Assembly (NCBI GenBank): GCA_964520325.1
Contig: CAZFOB010000001.1
Location: 186,001-250,000, forward strand
Origin: CAZFOB01 sp964520325
GTDB lineage: Bacteria > Actinomycetota > JAICYB01
Length of the DNA stretch: 64,000 bases
Reading direction: 5' to 3'
Shown: positions 24,162 to 32,733 of the stretch, piece after piece
Position numbering within the stretch: the stretch's first letter is position 1
Layout of the letters: each line of letters starts with the position of its first letter
Program-made: the position numbers and the translations under genes
Notes under the pieces: generated by a model
The model's input: the letters and a program-made list of their open reading frames with translations, nothing else
Told to the model about the DNA's origin: nothing
Database searches by the model: none

Positions 24162-25987
24162 GACTTCTCCTCTCCAAGAACGCGCAGACCGAGATCGCGA
24201 AGGAGGATCGGGTCAACCGACGCTGGCGCTCCTGTCAGCAGGTCGCTTCCGGTCTGGGTCTTCGGAAACGCCAGCACGTCGCGCAGCGACGTCGAACCGG
24301 TGAGCGCCATGACCACGCGGTCGACGCCCATCCCGACGCCGCCGTGCGGTGGCGCGCCGTGCGCGAGCGCTTCGAGGAACCAGCCGAACCGCGCCTCGAT
24401 CTCCTCGGAGCTCAAGCCCAGCACCTCGAAGACCTTGCGCTGCAGATCCACACGATGCATCCGGATCGATCCGCTGAGCAGCTCCATCCCGTTGATCACG
24501 AGGTCGTACTGCTGCGACTTCGCGTTCGCCGGGTCGGTCGCGAACGTTTCGAGCGTGTCCGGGGTCGGCGCATAGAACGGATTGCCGGCCGATTGCCATT
24601 CCCCTTTGGCCCCTTGGGCCCCTTGGGCCCCTTGGGCACCGCCATCGGTCTGTTCGAACATCGGCATGTCGATGATCCACGCGAACCGCCAGTCCGCTGG
24701 CTCCGCTGTGCTCGTGATCCATCCGAGCTCCCGCGCAAGCTGAACACGCAGAGCCCCGAGAACCTTGCTCGCCAGCCGTGGCTCGTCGGCGGCCAGAAGG
24801 AGGAGGTCACCGTTGCCGGCCTCGAGCTCCCGTCTGATCCCCGCAAGCTCGTCCTCGGACAAGAACTTCGCGATCGGCGCCCGCAGGCCGATCGAACCGT
24901 CGGTGGCGGGCTCGGCGACCATCCACACCAAGCCTTTGGCACCCAGCTCCTTCGCACGGTCGATCAGTCCGTCGAGCATCGTTCGCGAAGCGTCGGTACC
25001 TGCACCGGCTACGCGCAGTCCCCGCACCGCTCCCCCGGCCTGAAGAGTCGCGCCGAACGCGTTGAACGTGGTTGCGGCGAACACGGCCGACAGATCGACG
25101 ATGGCCGGCCCGGCTGCTTCGCGCATGTCGGGCTGATCGGTGCCGTAGGACCCGAGCGCGTCGTCGAAGCTGATCCGCGCGAACGGCACGTCGATCTCAC
25201 AACCGAGTGCCTCCCGCCACACGCGCGCCATGAGCTGTTCCACGATCGCGAGGATGTCGTCGCGTTCGACGAACGCCATCTCGAAGTCGAGCTGCACGTG
25301 CTCGATCTGGCGATCCGCACGCGGGTCCTCGTCCCGGAAGCACGGCGCGAGCTGGTAGTAGCGCTCGATGCCACCGACCATCAGCGTCTGCTTGTAGAGC
25401 TGCGGCGACTGCGCGAGCGCATAGAAGCTTCCGCGCTGGTGACGCGACGGAACGATGAAGTCGCGCGAGCCCTCGGGGGTCGAGCGCGTCATGATCGGCG
25501 TCTCGACCTCGATGAAGTCGAGCTCTTCGAAATGGTCACGGATGGTCTTGCGCACCTGAGAGCGGAGAGAAAGCGATCGCTGCATCTTCGCGCGCCGAAG
25601 ATCGATGTATCGGTGACGCAGGCGTGTCGTCTCCTCGGCTTCGACGTCGTCGCTCACCGGGAACGGCAACGGCGGACACTCCGATAGGACCTCGACAAGC
25701 TCCGCGACGATCTCGATCTCTCCCGTCGGGAGCTTCGGGTTGCGCGTGCCCTCCGGTCGCATGCGCACCTCGCCGGTCACCTTCACGCACCATTCGTCCC
25801 GCACACGATGTGCGACCTCGGCAACGTCCGATGCCTCGCAAACCACTTGCACGACCCCGGATGCATCGCGAACGTCGACGAACTTCACGCCACCATGGTC
25901 ACGGTGGGCGTTCACCCAGCCGGCGATCGCAACGTTGCTCCCCGCATCGCCGGCTGTCAGCGCTCCCGCGCCGTGAGTCCTGATCAC
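24158..25987 (-). CDS. aspS: Aspartyl-tRNA synthetase
   Basis: A 609-residue class IIb synthetase of bacterial type: N-terminal OB fold (GWVNAHRDHGGVKFVDVRDASG), catalytic core with motif 2 (FRDEDPRADRQIEHVQLD), the GAD insertion domain (about 290-400), and motif 3 GVGMGVDRVVMALTGS. An oddity is a 9-bp tandem repeat inside the catalytic half that encodes GAQGAQGAQGAKG between the conserved FEQTD and the NPFYAPTPD region. The start overlaps the hisS stop by 4 nt. Whether it is discriminating or also charges tRNA-Asn cannot be decided here, since gatCAB lies outside the window. Confidence 0.95.
   Translation of the reverse strand: MIRTHGAGALTAGDAGSNVAIAGWVNAHRDHGGVKFVDVRDASGVVQVVCEASDVAEVAHRVRDEWCVKVTGEVRMRPEGTRNPKLPTGEIEIVAELVEVLSECPPLPFPVSDDVEAEETTRLRHRYIDLRRAKMQRSLSLRSQVRKTIRDHFEELDFIEVETPIMTRSTPEGSRDFIVPSRHQRGSFYALAQSPQLYKQTLMVGGIERYYQLAPCFRDEDPRADRQIEHVQLDFEMAFVERDDILAIVEQLMARVWREALGCEIDVPFARISFDDALGSYGTDQPDMREAAGPAIVDLSAVFAATTFNAFGATLQAGGAVRGLRVAGAGTDASRTMLDGLIDRAKELGAKGLVWMVAEPATDGSIGLRAPIAKFLSEDELAGIRRELEAGNGDLLLLAADEPRLASKVLGALRVQLARELGWITSTAEPADWRFAWIIDMPMFEQTDGGAQGAQGAQGAKGEWQSAGNPFYAPTPDTLETFATDPANAKSQQYDLVINGMELLSGSIRMHRVDLQRKVFEVLGLSSEEIEARFGWFLEALAHGAPPHGGVGMGVDRVVMALTGSTSLRDVLAFPKTQTGSDLLTGAPASVDPILLRDLGLRVLGEEKS
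24604..24639. repeat. 9-bp tandem repeat inside aspS
   Basis: Four units of TTGGGCCCC (first and last imperfect). They encode a Gly-Ala-Gln repeat in aspartyl-tRNA synthetase. In-frame unit length means copy number can change without breaking the gene. Confidence 0.85.
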
Positions 25988-27249
25988 GAAAGACCTTTCT
26001 GGAACTCCCCGACGAGTTGGCCGAGCGCCACTTCCCGCTGGTCGCCGGCCCGCAGGTCGCGGATGTTCGCCATGCCGCGACCGACCTCATCGGTTCCGAG
26101 GATCACAGCGTGCGCAGCGCCCGACCTGTCGGCAGCTCTGATCTGTGCGCGCATCGATTTCGGCTCATCCGACACGATCACGGCCAGACCCGCCGCGCGA
26201 AGGTCGAACGCCGTTGCCATCGCGATCCCGGCAAGTCCCTCGAGCCAGACCACGTAGACGTCCGGCCGCACGACCTCGAGCTCACGTTGCTCGCGCAGGG
26301 CCACCATCACCGGCTCGGTCCCAACGGCGAACCCGGCGGCGGGAGTCGACGCTCCGCCGAGGAGCTCGATCAGCCCGTCGTAGCGGCCACCTCCGCAGAT
26401 CGTCCCGCGCGCACCGAACCCCTCGAGTACGAACTCGAATACCGTCCGCGTGTAGTAGTCGAATCCACGCACGAGGTGCGGATCGTTCTTCCACACGATG
26501 CCGAGCGTTTCGAGGATCTCCTGCACGGAATCGAAATGCGCTCGGCACTCGTCGCACAGGAACTCTGTGATCAGCGGGACGTCGCCACCACGGAGGATCT
26601 TCTGACAGGACGCCACCTTGCAGTCGAAGACACGCAGCGGATTCTTCACGAGGCGGACGTGGCAGTCACCGCAGAGATCGTCGATCTTGTCCTCGAGCGC
26701 CTGACGCAACACCTCGAAGTAACGCACCCGATCCTCCGGATGACCCATCGAGTTGAGGTAGAGCTGAGGCTCGAGTCCGACGGCCGCGAAGAACTGCGAT
26801 GCCAATCCGATGAGCTCTGCGTCCACGATCGGGTGAGCCGAACCGATACACTCCGCATCGATCTGGTGGAACTGACGAGTGCGTCCCTTCTGTGGACGTT
26901 CGTAGCGGAACATCCACCCCATCATCGACAAGCGAACGGGCAGAGCCTGCTTCTTGCCAAGCTCGTGCTCGATGAACGCTCGCGCGATCCCCGCGGTGGC
27001 GTCCGGACGGAGCGTGAACGACCGGTCTCGGCGATCGGTGAAGGTGTACATCTGCTTGTCGAGCACGACCTCGGACGCATCGCCCGCTGCGCGCTGGAAC
27101 ACCTCGGTCTGCTCGAAGACCGGCGTCTCGATGCGCCGATACCCGTGGCGTTCGAAGAGCGAACGCGCCGCGTCTTCGAGCGAGGTCAGCAGCTCGGAGC
27201 TCGGTGGCAGCAGGTCGGGAACGCCACGCGGTGCCTGAGGGGTTGGCAT
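25984..27249 (-). CDS. hisS: Histidyl-tRNA synthetase
   Basis: A 421-residue class II synthetase starting APRGVPDLLPP. Motif 2 (FRYERPQKGRTRQFHQID), the HisA motif VRGFDYYTRTVFEF, motif 3 (TPAAGFAVGTEPVMVAL) and a C-terminal anticodon-binding domain are present. Four Cys (CGDC, CKVASC, CDEC region, residues about 200-240) form a metal-site insertion found in a subset of HisRS. Start ATG 27247-27249 is chosen over an upstream ATG because the family begins here and a TATAAC box 6 nt upstream supports leaderless initiation. Confidence 0.95.
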   Translation of the reverse strand: MPTPQAPRGVPDLLPPSSELLTSLEDAARSLFERHGYRRIETPVFEQTEVFQRAAGDASEVVLDKQMYTFTDRRDRSFTLRPDATAGIARAFIEHELGKKQALPVRLSMMGWMFRYERPQKGRTRQFHQIDAECIGSAHPIVDAELIGLASQFFAAVGLEPQLYLNSMGHPEDRVRYFEVLRQALEDKIDDLCGDCHVRLVKNPLRVFDCKVASCQKILRGGDVPLITEFLCDECRAHFDSVQEILETLGIVWKNDPHLVRGFDYYTRTVFEFVLEGFGARGTICGGGRYDGLIELLGGASTPAAGFAVGTEPVMVALREQRELEVVRPDVYVVWLEGLAGIAMATAFDLRAAGLAVIVSDEPKSMRAQIRAADRSGAAHAVILGTDEVGRGMANIRDLRAGDQREVALGQLVGEFQKGLS

Positions 27250-27255
27250 CTGTTG

Positions 27256-27261
27256 GTTATA
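27256..27261 (-). promoter_or_regulatory. Putative -10 box of the hisS-aspS-sppA run (leaderless)
   Basis: Minus-strand TATAAC, five of six consensus bases, followed by CAACAG and the ATG. Confidence 0.55.
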
Positions 27262-27300
27262 CAGGGTGCGCTTACCGCCCACGCGAGACCCCGCCCTTGT

Positions 27301-27741
27301 CTAGTTCGATTCGACGAGCACGGTCACGGGGCCGTCGTTGGTGAGCTCGACGTCCATATGGGCGCCGAACACGCCCGTCCCCGTTTGGATACCGAGCTCG
27401 GTGAGAGCAGCCGCGACGCATGCCACCAGTGGCTCGGCCACCTCCGGCCGCGCAGCTTCGACGAAGGACGGACGCCGGCCCTTGCGGGTATCGGCATACA
27501 GCGTGAACTGACTCACGACGAGCGCCTCCCCGCCGATGTCCAGAACGGATCGGTTCATCTGCCCATCGGCATCGGCGAAGATGCGCAGGTTCGCGAGCTT
27601 GTCGGCGACGTATGCAGCGTCGGCCTCGGTGTCGGTCCGGTGAACACCGAGCAGGACGAGCAGTCCGAACCCGATCTCCGAGACCAGATCACCGTCCACG
27701 TGCACGGCGGCACGGCAGACCCGTTGCGCCAACGCCCGCAC
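27301..27741 (-). CDS. dtd: D-aminoacyl-tRNA deacylase
   Basis: Hydrolyses D-aminoacyl-tRNA to protect translation. 146 residues from GTG 27739-27741, where the family start (xRALxQRVxxAxV) aligns; an upstream in-frame start would add ten unrelated residues. The two signature motifs are SQFTLYADTRKGRRPSF (about 81-97) and the Gly-cisPro motif NDGPVTVLVES near the C-terminus. It lies 42 nt after relA, the common actinobacterial relA-dtd-hisS arrangement. Confidence 0.92.
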   Translation of the reverse strand: MRALAQRVCRAAVHVDGDLVSEIGFGLLVLLGVHRTDTEADAAYVADKLANLRIFADADGQMNRSVLDIGGEALVVSQFTLYADTRKGRRPSFVEAARPEVAEPLVACVAAALTELGIQTGTGVFGAHMDVELTNDGPVTVLVESN

Positions 27742-27783
27742 GACGCTATCTCCTTCCGCTGGGCATCGCACAGGCGCCCGTCG

Positions 27784-30033
27784 TCATCCCTCGCGCGCGC
27801 GAAGCGGGACGACGCGGTAGGTGTCGAAGACGCCTTCGAGACGACGGACCACGCGCTGGATGTGATCGAGGTGCGCGACGTCGGCGAGCTCGAACGCGAA
27901 GCGCAACCTGGCCGTCCCGTCGCGTTTGGCCCACGACGACGACGAGAGGATCATGACGCCAGCGTCTGCCAGGGCGTCCGAGATATCGCGCAGCAGGCCG
28001 GAGCGATCGAGCGCGGAAACCTGAAGAACGACCGTGAATCGTCCTCCCTGCGTCGCATCCCACTCGACCTCGACGAGTCGCTCGGGCTGCGCCTGGAGGG
28101 CCGGGGCATTCGGACAATCGACGCGGTGAATGCTCGCGCCTCGTCCGCGGGTGATGAACCCGATGATGTCGTCACCGGGCACCGGCGCACAGCAGCGCGC
28201 GAGCTTCGCATGCACATCGCGCGTGCCCTTGATGATCACCGAAGGTGCTTCTGACGGAGGCCTCAGCTTCGGCACTACAAGCTCGGCCGGCGCCACCTCT
28301 TCGGGGCGAAGCACACGCTTGAGCGCATCGATCAGGTCGGTCGTCGGCAGTCGTCCTTCACCGAGCGCTTCGTAGAGCGTCTCTTCACCCGATTGTTTGA
28401 GCTCGGAGAAGATCTCGCGCCACACATCCTCTTTGAGCTCGGCTTGCGCGATCTTCTCCCGTCGAAGCGTCTTGTAGAAGAGGTCGCGGCCCTCTTCACG
28501 CGCTTCTTCGCGGCGGTGCGCCACCAGCCAGTGCTTGATGCGTGAGCGGGCGCGCGAGGTCTGGACGATCGCAAGCCAGTCCTCCTTGGGACGAGCGTCC
28601 TGCGCACGCGTGGTCAGCACTTCCACCACGTCGCCCGACTCGAGCTTTTTGTCGAGCGCGACGAGGCTTCCGTTCACTCGCGCGCCCATCGTCCGGTGAC
28701 CGACCTCGGTGTGGATCGCGTAAGCGAAATCGATCGGACACGCACCGCGCGGGAGGTTGACGACCTGTCCCTTTGGGGTGAAGCAGAAGACCTCGTCGTG
28801 GAACAGGTCGAGGCGCAGCGACTCCATGAACTCACGCGGATCCTTGGCCTCACGAAAGGTCTCGACGACCTCGCCGAGCCACGGCACGTCCGAGTCGGGA
28901 CGTTTCCCGCCCTTCCCGGGCTCCTTGTACTTCCAGTGGGCAGCGATCCCGTACTCCGCTGCTTCGTGCATCGGACGTGTCCGGATCTGGATCTCGAGCG
29001 GCTTGCCTTCGTCGCCCATGACCGTGGTGTGCAACGACTGGTACATGTTGAACTTGGGCATCGCGATGTAGTCCTTGAAACGTCCGGGGATCGGTTTCCA
29101 CAGTGCGTGGATCACGCCAAGGGCCGCGTAGCAGTCGCGAAGGTCGCCGACGACGATCCGGACGCCGACGAGGTCCATGATGTCGTCGAACTCGCGTCCG
29201 CGTTCCACCATCTTCTGGTAGATGGAGTAGTAGTTCTTCGCACGGCCCGAGACCTCGGCGCTGATCTTCGCCTGGTCGAGATGGGTTTGGATGCCTTGGA
29301 GCACGCCTTGCAGGTAGGCGTCTCGCTCGGTATGCCTCGCTTGAGTGAGCTCGACGATCTCTTTGTACCGCTTGTCGTAGAGGTAGCTGAACGCCAGGTC
29401 TTCCAGCTCGGTACGCACTTGGAACATCCCAAGCCTGCTCGCGAGCGGAACGAACACCTCGAGCGTTTCGCGCGCCTTGATCTCCCTCTTCTCGGTGGGA
29501 AGCGCCTTCAGCGTCCGCATGTTGTGGAGACGATCGGCGAGCTTGATGATGATCACGCGGACGTCGCGCGCCATCGCCACCATCATCTTCCGGTAGTTCT
29601 CGGCCTGGGCCGCCTCGATCGACTTGAAGGAGATCTTCGCGATCTTCGTCAGACCGTCGATGATGTCGGCGACCTCCTCGCCGAACCCCTCGCGCAGGTC
29701 GTCGAGCGATGCGTCGGTGTCCTCGACGACATCGTGCAGGAGCGCACCGACGATCGTGGTCGGGTCCATCCCCATGCCCGCGAGGATCTCAGCAACCTCG
29801 AGCGGGTGGCTGATGAACGGATGGCCCGAGAGTCTGAACTGGCCCTCGTGGAACTCCTGCGCCACACGATACGCGCGAACGACGTCCTCGACGTCGGCCT
29901 TCGGGTGTGCCGCCCGCAGTGCATCGACCAGGGACTGGGCCGCCTCTGGAACCGGGGACGGCTGCGAGGAACGGCGGAACCGACCGAGGATCGCTCGGAG
30001 CGGACTTCGGGACGCGGGCTTGGTCTGCGCCAT
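27784..30033 (-). CDS. relA: Bifunctional (p)ppGpp synthetase/hydrolase (Rel)
   Basis: A 749-residue stringent-response enzyme. The HD hydrolase domain (about 45-200) has HPFISHPLEVAEIL and the HD pair at 100-101 (LLHDVVEDT). The synthetase domain has VGVRIVVGDLRDCYAALG and the YQSLHTTVMGDEGKPLEIQIR substrate region. TGS (DLFHDEVFCFTPKGQVVNLP), a zinc/helical region with CCAPVPGDDIIGFITRG, and a C-terminal ACT domain follow. Both active sites look intact, as in actinobacterial Rel. It is read divergently from the GNAT gene. Confidence 0.97.
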   Translation of the reverse strand: MAQTKPASRSPLRAILGRFRRSSQPSPVPEAAQSLVDALRAAHPKADVEDVVRAYRVAQEFHEGQFRLSGHPFISHPLEVAEILAGMGMDPTTIVGALLHDVVEDTDASLDDLREGFGEEVADIIDGLTKIAKISFKSIEAAQAENYRKMMVAMARDVRVIIIKLADRLHNMRTLKALPTEKREIKARETLEVFVPLASRLGMFQVRTELEDLAFSYLYDKRYKEIVELTQARHTERDAYLQGVLQGIQTHLDQAKISAEVSGRAKNYYSIYQKMVERGREFDDIMDLVGVRIVVGDLRDCYAALGVIHALWKPIPGRFKDYIAMPKFNMYQSLHTTVMGDEGKPLEIQIRTRPMHEAAEYGIAAHWKYKEPGKGGKRPDSDVPWLGEVVETFREAKDPREFMESLRLDLFHDEVFCFTPKGQVVNLPRGACPIDFAYAIHTEVGHRTMGARVNGSLVALDKKLESGDVVEVLTTRAQDARPKEDWLAIVQTSRARSRIKHWLVAHRREEAREEGRDLFYKTLRREKIAQAELKEDVWREIFSELKQSGEETLYEALGEGRLPTTDLIDALKRVLRPEEVAPAELVVPKLRPPSEAPSVIIKGTRDVHAKLARCCAPVPGDDIIGFITRGRGASIHRVDCPNAPALQAQPERLVEVEWDATQGGRFTVVLQVSALDRSGLLRDISDALADAGVMILSSSSWAKRDGTARLRFAFELADVAHLDHIQRVVRRLEGVFDTYRVVPLRAREG

Positions 30034-30082
30034 CGCTACCAGTCTGCCTCAGGTACTCAGGAACGACTTGGTAGCGTTGGCC

Positions 30083-30958
30083 ATGGCCGAAGTGCACAAC
30101 CTCGAGCTCACGCGATTCGACTCGGTCGATGCTTTCGAGGACCGCGCGCTCCCCTTCCTGCTCGAGCGTGAGGCCGAGCACAATCTCTTCATCGGTATCT
30201 GCGGCCAGATCCGCGAGGGCCGATACGCCGAGGCGTACCTCGCGACCGTCGAGCGCGACGGCCGGGTCGTCGCCGCCGCGTGGCGGACGCCGCCGCACAA
30301 CGTCGGGGTCTCACACCTCGATGACCCGGACGCGCTCGAGCCGATCGTCCGCGACGTCCACGACGCGTTCGGGACGATCCCCGGCGTGCTGGCGGCGAAG
30401 GAGGACGCCGCCCGCTTCGTCGAGCTTTGGACGTCGCTCACCGGGCGCCCCGGTCGCATCCACATTGCGCAGCGGATCTACGAAGCGACGAGCGTGACGC
30501 AGCCGAAGGACGTGGCAGGCGAGCCGCGTGCGGCCACGGCGGCAGACCGCGACCGTCTCATCGCCTGGCAGGTTGCCTTTTCGCTCGAGACGACGGAAGG
30601 TGCCGGAGGTTCGGCCGAAGACATGGTCGACCGCCGGCTGGACGAGGCGTCGTCCTCCGGGCAGCTGCTCTGGTGGGACGGCGACATCGTGTCGATGGCC
30701 GGATACGGCAGACCGACGCCGAACGGGATCGGCGTGGCCCCCGTCTATACGCCACCGGAGCTCCGCGGACGCGGGTATGCGTCGGCGTGCACCGCTGCGC
30801 TCACTCGTCGACTGCTGGACGAGGGCCGGCGGTTCTGCGTCCTGTACACCGACCTCGCCAACCCAACGTCGAATTCGATCTACCAGAAGATCGGCTACCG
30901 TCCGGTCTGCGACGTTGATCAGTACCGGTTCGATAAAGCGTCATGCGCATCGGAGTGA
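30083..30958 (+). CDS. GNAT family N-acetyltransferase
   Basis: 291 residues. The C-terminal GNAT fold has the acetyl-CoA loop VYTPPELRGRGYASACTAALTRRLL (R/Q-x-x-G-x-G/A motif as RGRGYA), then FCVLYTDLANPTSNSIYQKIGYRPV. The N-terminal half (ALPFLLEREAEHNLFIGI) is a degenerate second GNAT-like domain seen in this actinobacterial family. The substrate is unknown. ATG 30083 is chosen because earlier starts lie antisense to relA. TAGCGT at 30072-30077 is placed for a leaderless mRNA. It overlaps the phosphoesterase gene by 16 nt. Confidence 0.85.
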   Translation: MAEVHNLELTRFDSVDAFEDRALPFLLEREAEHNLFIGICGQIREGRYAEAYLATVERDGRVVAAAWRTPPHNVGVSHLDDPDALEPIVRDVHDAFGTIPGVLAAKEDAARFVELWTSLTGRPGRIHIAQRIYEATSVTQPKDVAGEPRAATAADRDRLIAWQVAFSLETTEGAGGSAEDMVDRRLDEASSSGQLLWWDGDIVSMAGYGRPTPNGIGVAPVYTPPELRGRGYASACTAALTRRLLDEGRRFCVLYTDLANPTSNSIYQKIGYRPVCDVDQYRFDKASCASE

Positions 30959-31677
30959 TCTCGGACATCCACGGCAACTGCGTCGCCCTCGACGCCGTTC
31001 TCGCCGATGTCGCGAACCATCCGGTGGACCGATGGGTCTGCCTAGGGGACGCGTTGCAAGGCGGTCCGCAACCGCGCGAAGTGCTCGATCGGCTCCTCGA
31101 GCTCGGTTGTCCGGTCGTTCTGGGAAACGCCGACGCGTTCGTCCTCGACGGGAAGAGTGGTGTGGATCCGGTCACCGACGCACTCAGCGTCGTCCGTGAC
31201 TGGACCGTTGACGCACTCGGCCCCCATGGCGTCGAGGCCGTCCGGACATTCGTCAAGACGTACGAGCTCGAGCTGGACGGTGCCGGAACGTGGCTCTGCT
31301 TCCACGGATCGCCGGACTCCTACGACACTGTTCTCTTGCCCGAGACGCCGTCGGCGGAGCTGAGGGAGCACCTCGGGGGACGGGATGCGTCGGTGATGTC
31401 CGGCGGTCACACGCATCTGCAGTGGAGCGCGTCGCTTGACGGATGGATGTTCTTCAACCCTGGAAGCGTGGGTCTCGTCTACAACCGTCACCTGCCCCCA
31501 GAGCGCTTCTCCTTCTACCCCGCCGCGGAGTTCGTGATCCTGTCGACCGAGGACGAGGACGTCCGTATCGAGTTCTGCCGCGCGCCGTTCGACGTCGACG
31601 CGCTCGACGACGCGGCACGAGCCGGCGGTCACCCCGATGGCGGGAAGCTGGCGGCGCGTTACCGGCCCCCCACCTAG
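30943..31677 (+). CDS. Metallophosphoesterase (calcineurin-like)
   Basis: A 244-residue phosphoesterase with the binuclear-metal motifs in order: Asp8/His10 (ISDIHGN), LGDALQGG, GNADA and GGHTHLQW plus NPGSVGL, the YfcE/PrpE-like arrangement. It probably acts on a phosphodiester or protein phosphate; the substrate is not readable. The start lies within the end of the GNAT gene (16-nt overlap), and its TAG abuts the GTG/ATG of the next transporter, so the three may form an operon. Confidence 0.88.
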   Translation: MRIGVISDIHGNCVALDAVLADVANHPVDRWVCLGDALQGGPQPREVLDRLLELGCPVVLGNADAFVLDGKSGVDPVTDALSVVRDWTVDALGPHGVEAVRTFVKTYELELDGAGTWLCFHGSPDSYDTVLLPETPSAELREHLGGRDASVMSGGHTHLQWSASLDGWMFFNPGSVGLVYNRHLPPERFSFYPAAEFVILSTEDEDVRIEFCRAPFDVDALDDAARAGGHPDGGKLAARYRPPT

Positions 31678-31682
31678 TGCCG

Positions 31683-32606
31683 ATGCAACCGTCTCGCCCC
31701 GGCCCCCTCGTGTTCATGGCGTTCGCCTTCGTGGTGATCGTCGGCGGATCGAACTTCGTCGCGGTCAGGCTGAGCAACCGAGAACTGCCGCCGTTCTACG
31801 GCGCGGGAGTGCGCTTTGCGCTGGCGTCCGTGCTGCTCCTCGCGATCGTCGCTGTCACGCGGATCCCTCTGCCGCGCGGCCGCGGGCTGGTTGGCGCGGT
31901 CATCTTCGGCCTCCTCAACTTCTTCGCCGCGTACGCCTTGTTCTACTGGGGACTCCAGCGGGTGCCGGCCGCGCTCGGCGGCGTGGTGTTCGGCACAGTG
32001 CCGCTGCTCACCTTCGCCCTCGCCGTGGTCCAGCGTCAGGAACGCTTCCGGTGGCGCGCGCTGCTCGGTGCAGCGATCGCGATCGCCGGCGTAGTGGTCA
32101 TGGTCGGCGCGCCCGGGAATGCCGACGTCGGATTCGTGTACATCCTCGCCGTCGTCGCCTCTGCCGTCGGCGCAGCCGAAGCGGCGGTCGTCATCAAGCA
32201 CTTCCCGGCGGTCCATCCCATCGCACTCAACACAGTCGCGATGGGCGTTGGCACCATCTTCCTCCTCGTGCTCTCGGCGCTCGCGGGTGAGCCCTGGACC
32301 GTGCCCCGAGATCCGGCGACATGGTGGGCGCTCGCGTACCTGATCCCGGTCGGCTCGGTCGGGTTGTTCGTCGGCTACGTCTATGTCGTCCAGATGTGGA
32401 CGGCGTCGGGCGCTTCGTATCAGTTCGTCTTGTTCCCGGCCGTGACTGCGTTGACGGGCGCGCTGATCGTCGACGAGCCGCTGAGCATCTCGATCGCCAT
32501 CGGCGGAGCGCTCGCTGTGATCGGAACCTACGTCGGTGCACTCGCGGGCGGCGATTCCGAGGATCCGGAGGCTGCGGAAGCTCGAGATACGCTACTGAAT
32601 CAGTAG
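31683..32606 (+). CDS. EamA/DMT family transporter, copy 1
   Basis: A 307-residue permease with ten predicted transmembrane helices and two EamA halves (first half: VVIVGGSNFVAVRLSNRELPP; second: VGAAEAAVVIKHFPAVHPIA). The cargo is unknown for most of the family. GTG 31677, overlapping the previous stop, is an alternative start. It is paralogous to the transporter 130 bp downstream: shared stretches include RQERFRWR, NADV, HPI and MGVGT. Its 3' end overlaps by 15 bp a decayed acyl-CoA-ligase tail on the opposite strand. Confidence 0.87.
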   Translation: MQPSRPGPLVFMAFAFVVIVGGSNFVAVRLSNRELPPFYGAGVRFALASVLLLAIVAVTRIPLPRGRGLVGAVIFGLLNFFAAYALFYWGLQRVPAALGGVVFGTVPLLTFALAVVQRQERFRWRALLGAAIAIAGVVVMVGAPGNADVGFVYILAVVASAVGAAEAAVVIKHFPAVHPIALNTVAMGVGTIFLLVLSALAGEPWTVPRDPATWWALAYLIPVGSVGLFVGYVYVVQMWTASGASYQFVLFPAVTALTGALIVDEPLSISIAIGGALAVIGTYVGALAGGDSEDPEAAEARDTLLNQ

Positions 32607-32720
32607 CGCGAGCGCCGGCATGCGCACCTTGCCGGTTTGCGTACGCGGTATCTCCTCCACGACGAACACCTGCTTCGGCGCTGGGACCCCGGAGTGCGCG
32701 AGGTCGCTCCGGCCGAACCC
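32592..32720 (-). pseudogene. Remnant A: 3' end of an acyl-CoA ligase gene
   Basis: Read on the minus strand, about 40 codons encode PAPKQVFVVEEIPRTQTGKV plus a short tail and stop. This is the C-terminal end of an AMP-forming acyl-CoA ligase, including the A10 lysine motif (QTGKV), closely similar to the end of the intact ligase at 35486 (HAPKQVFVVDALPRTQTGKV). Nothing of the rest of the enzyme lies upstream: the plus-strand EamA copy 2 begins there. No start or promoter is seen. Confidence 0.75.
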
Positions 32721-32721
32721 G

Positions 32722-32727
32722 TACGCT
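32722..32727 (+). promoter_or_regulatory. Putative -10 box of EamA copy 2 (leaderless)
   Basis: TACGCT then 6 nt then GTG 32734. It decides the start: an in-frame start farther upstream lies inside ligase remnant A. Confidence 0.5.
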
Positions 32728-32733
32728 GACCAC

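Noticed and set aside
26017..28254. A 745-codon plus-strand open frame
   Set aside because: Antisense shadow of hisS, dtd and relA; composition is Arg/His-rich and no domain is visible.
28696..30171. A 491-codon plus-strand open frame
   Set aside because: Antisense to relA, whose catalytic motifs are intact.
32620..32733. Longer N-terminus for EamA copy 2
   Set aside because: The extension is antisense to the ligase remnant and not hydrophobic; GTG 32734 with a -10-like box fits better.
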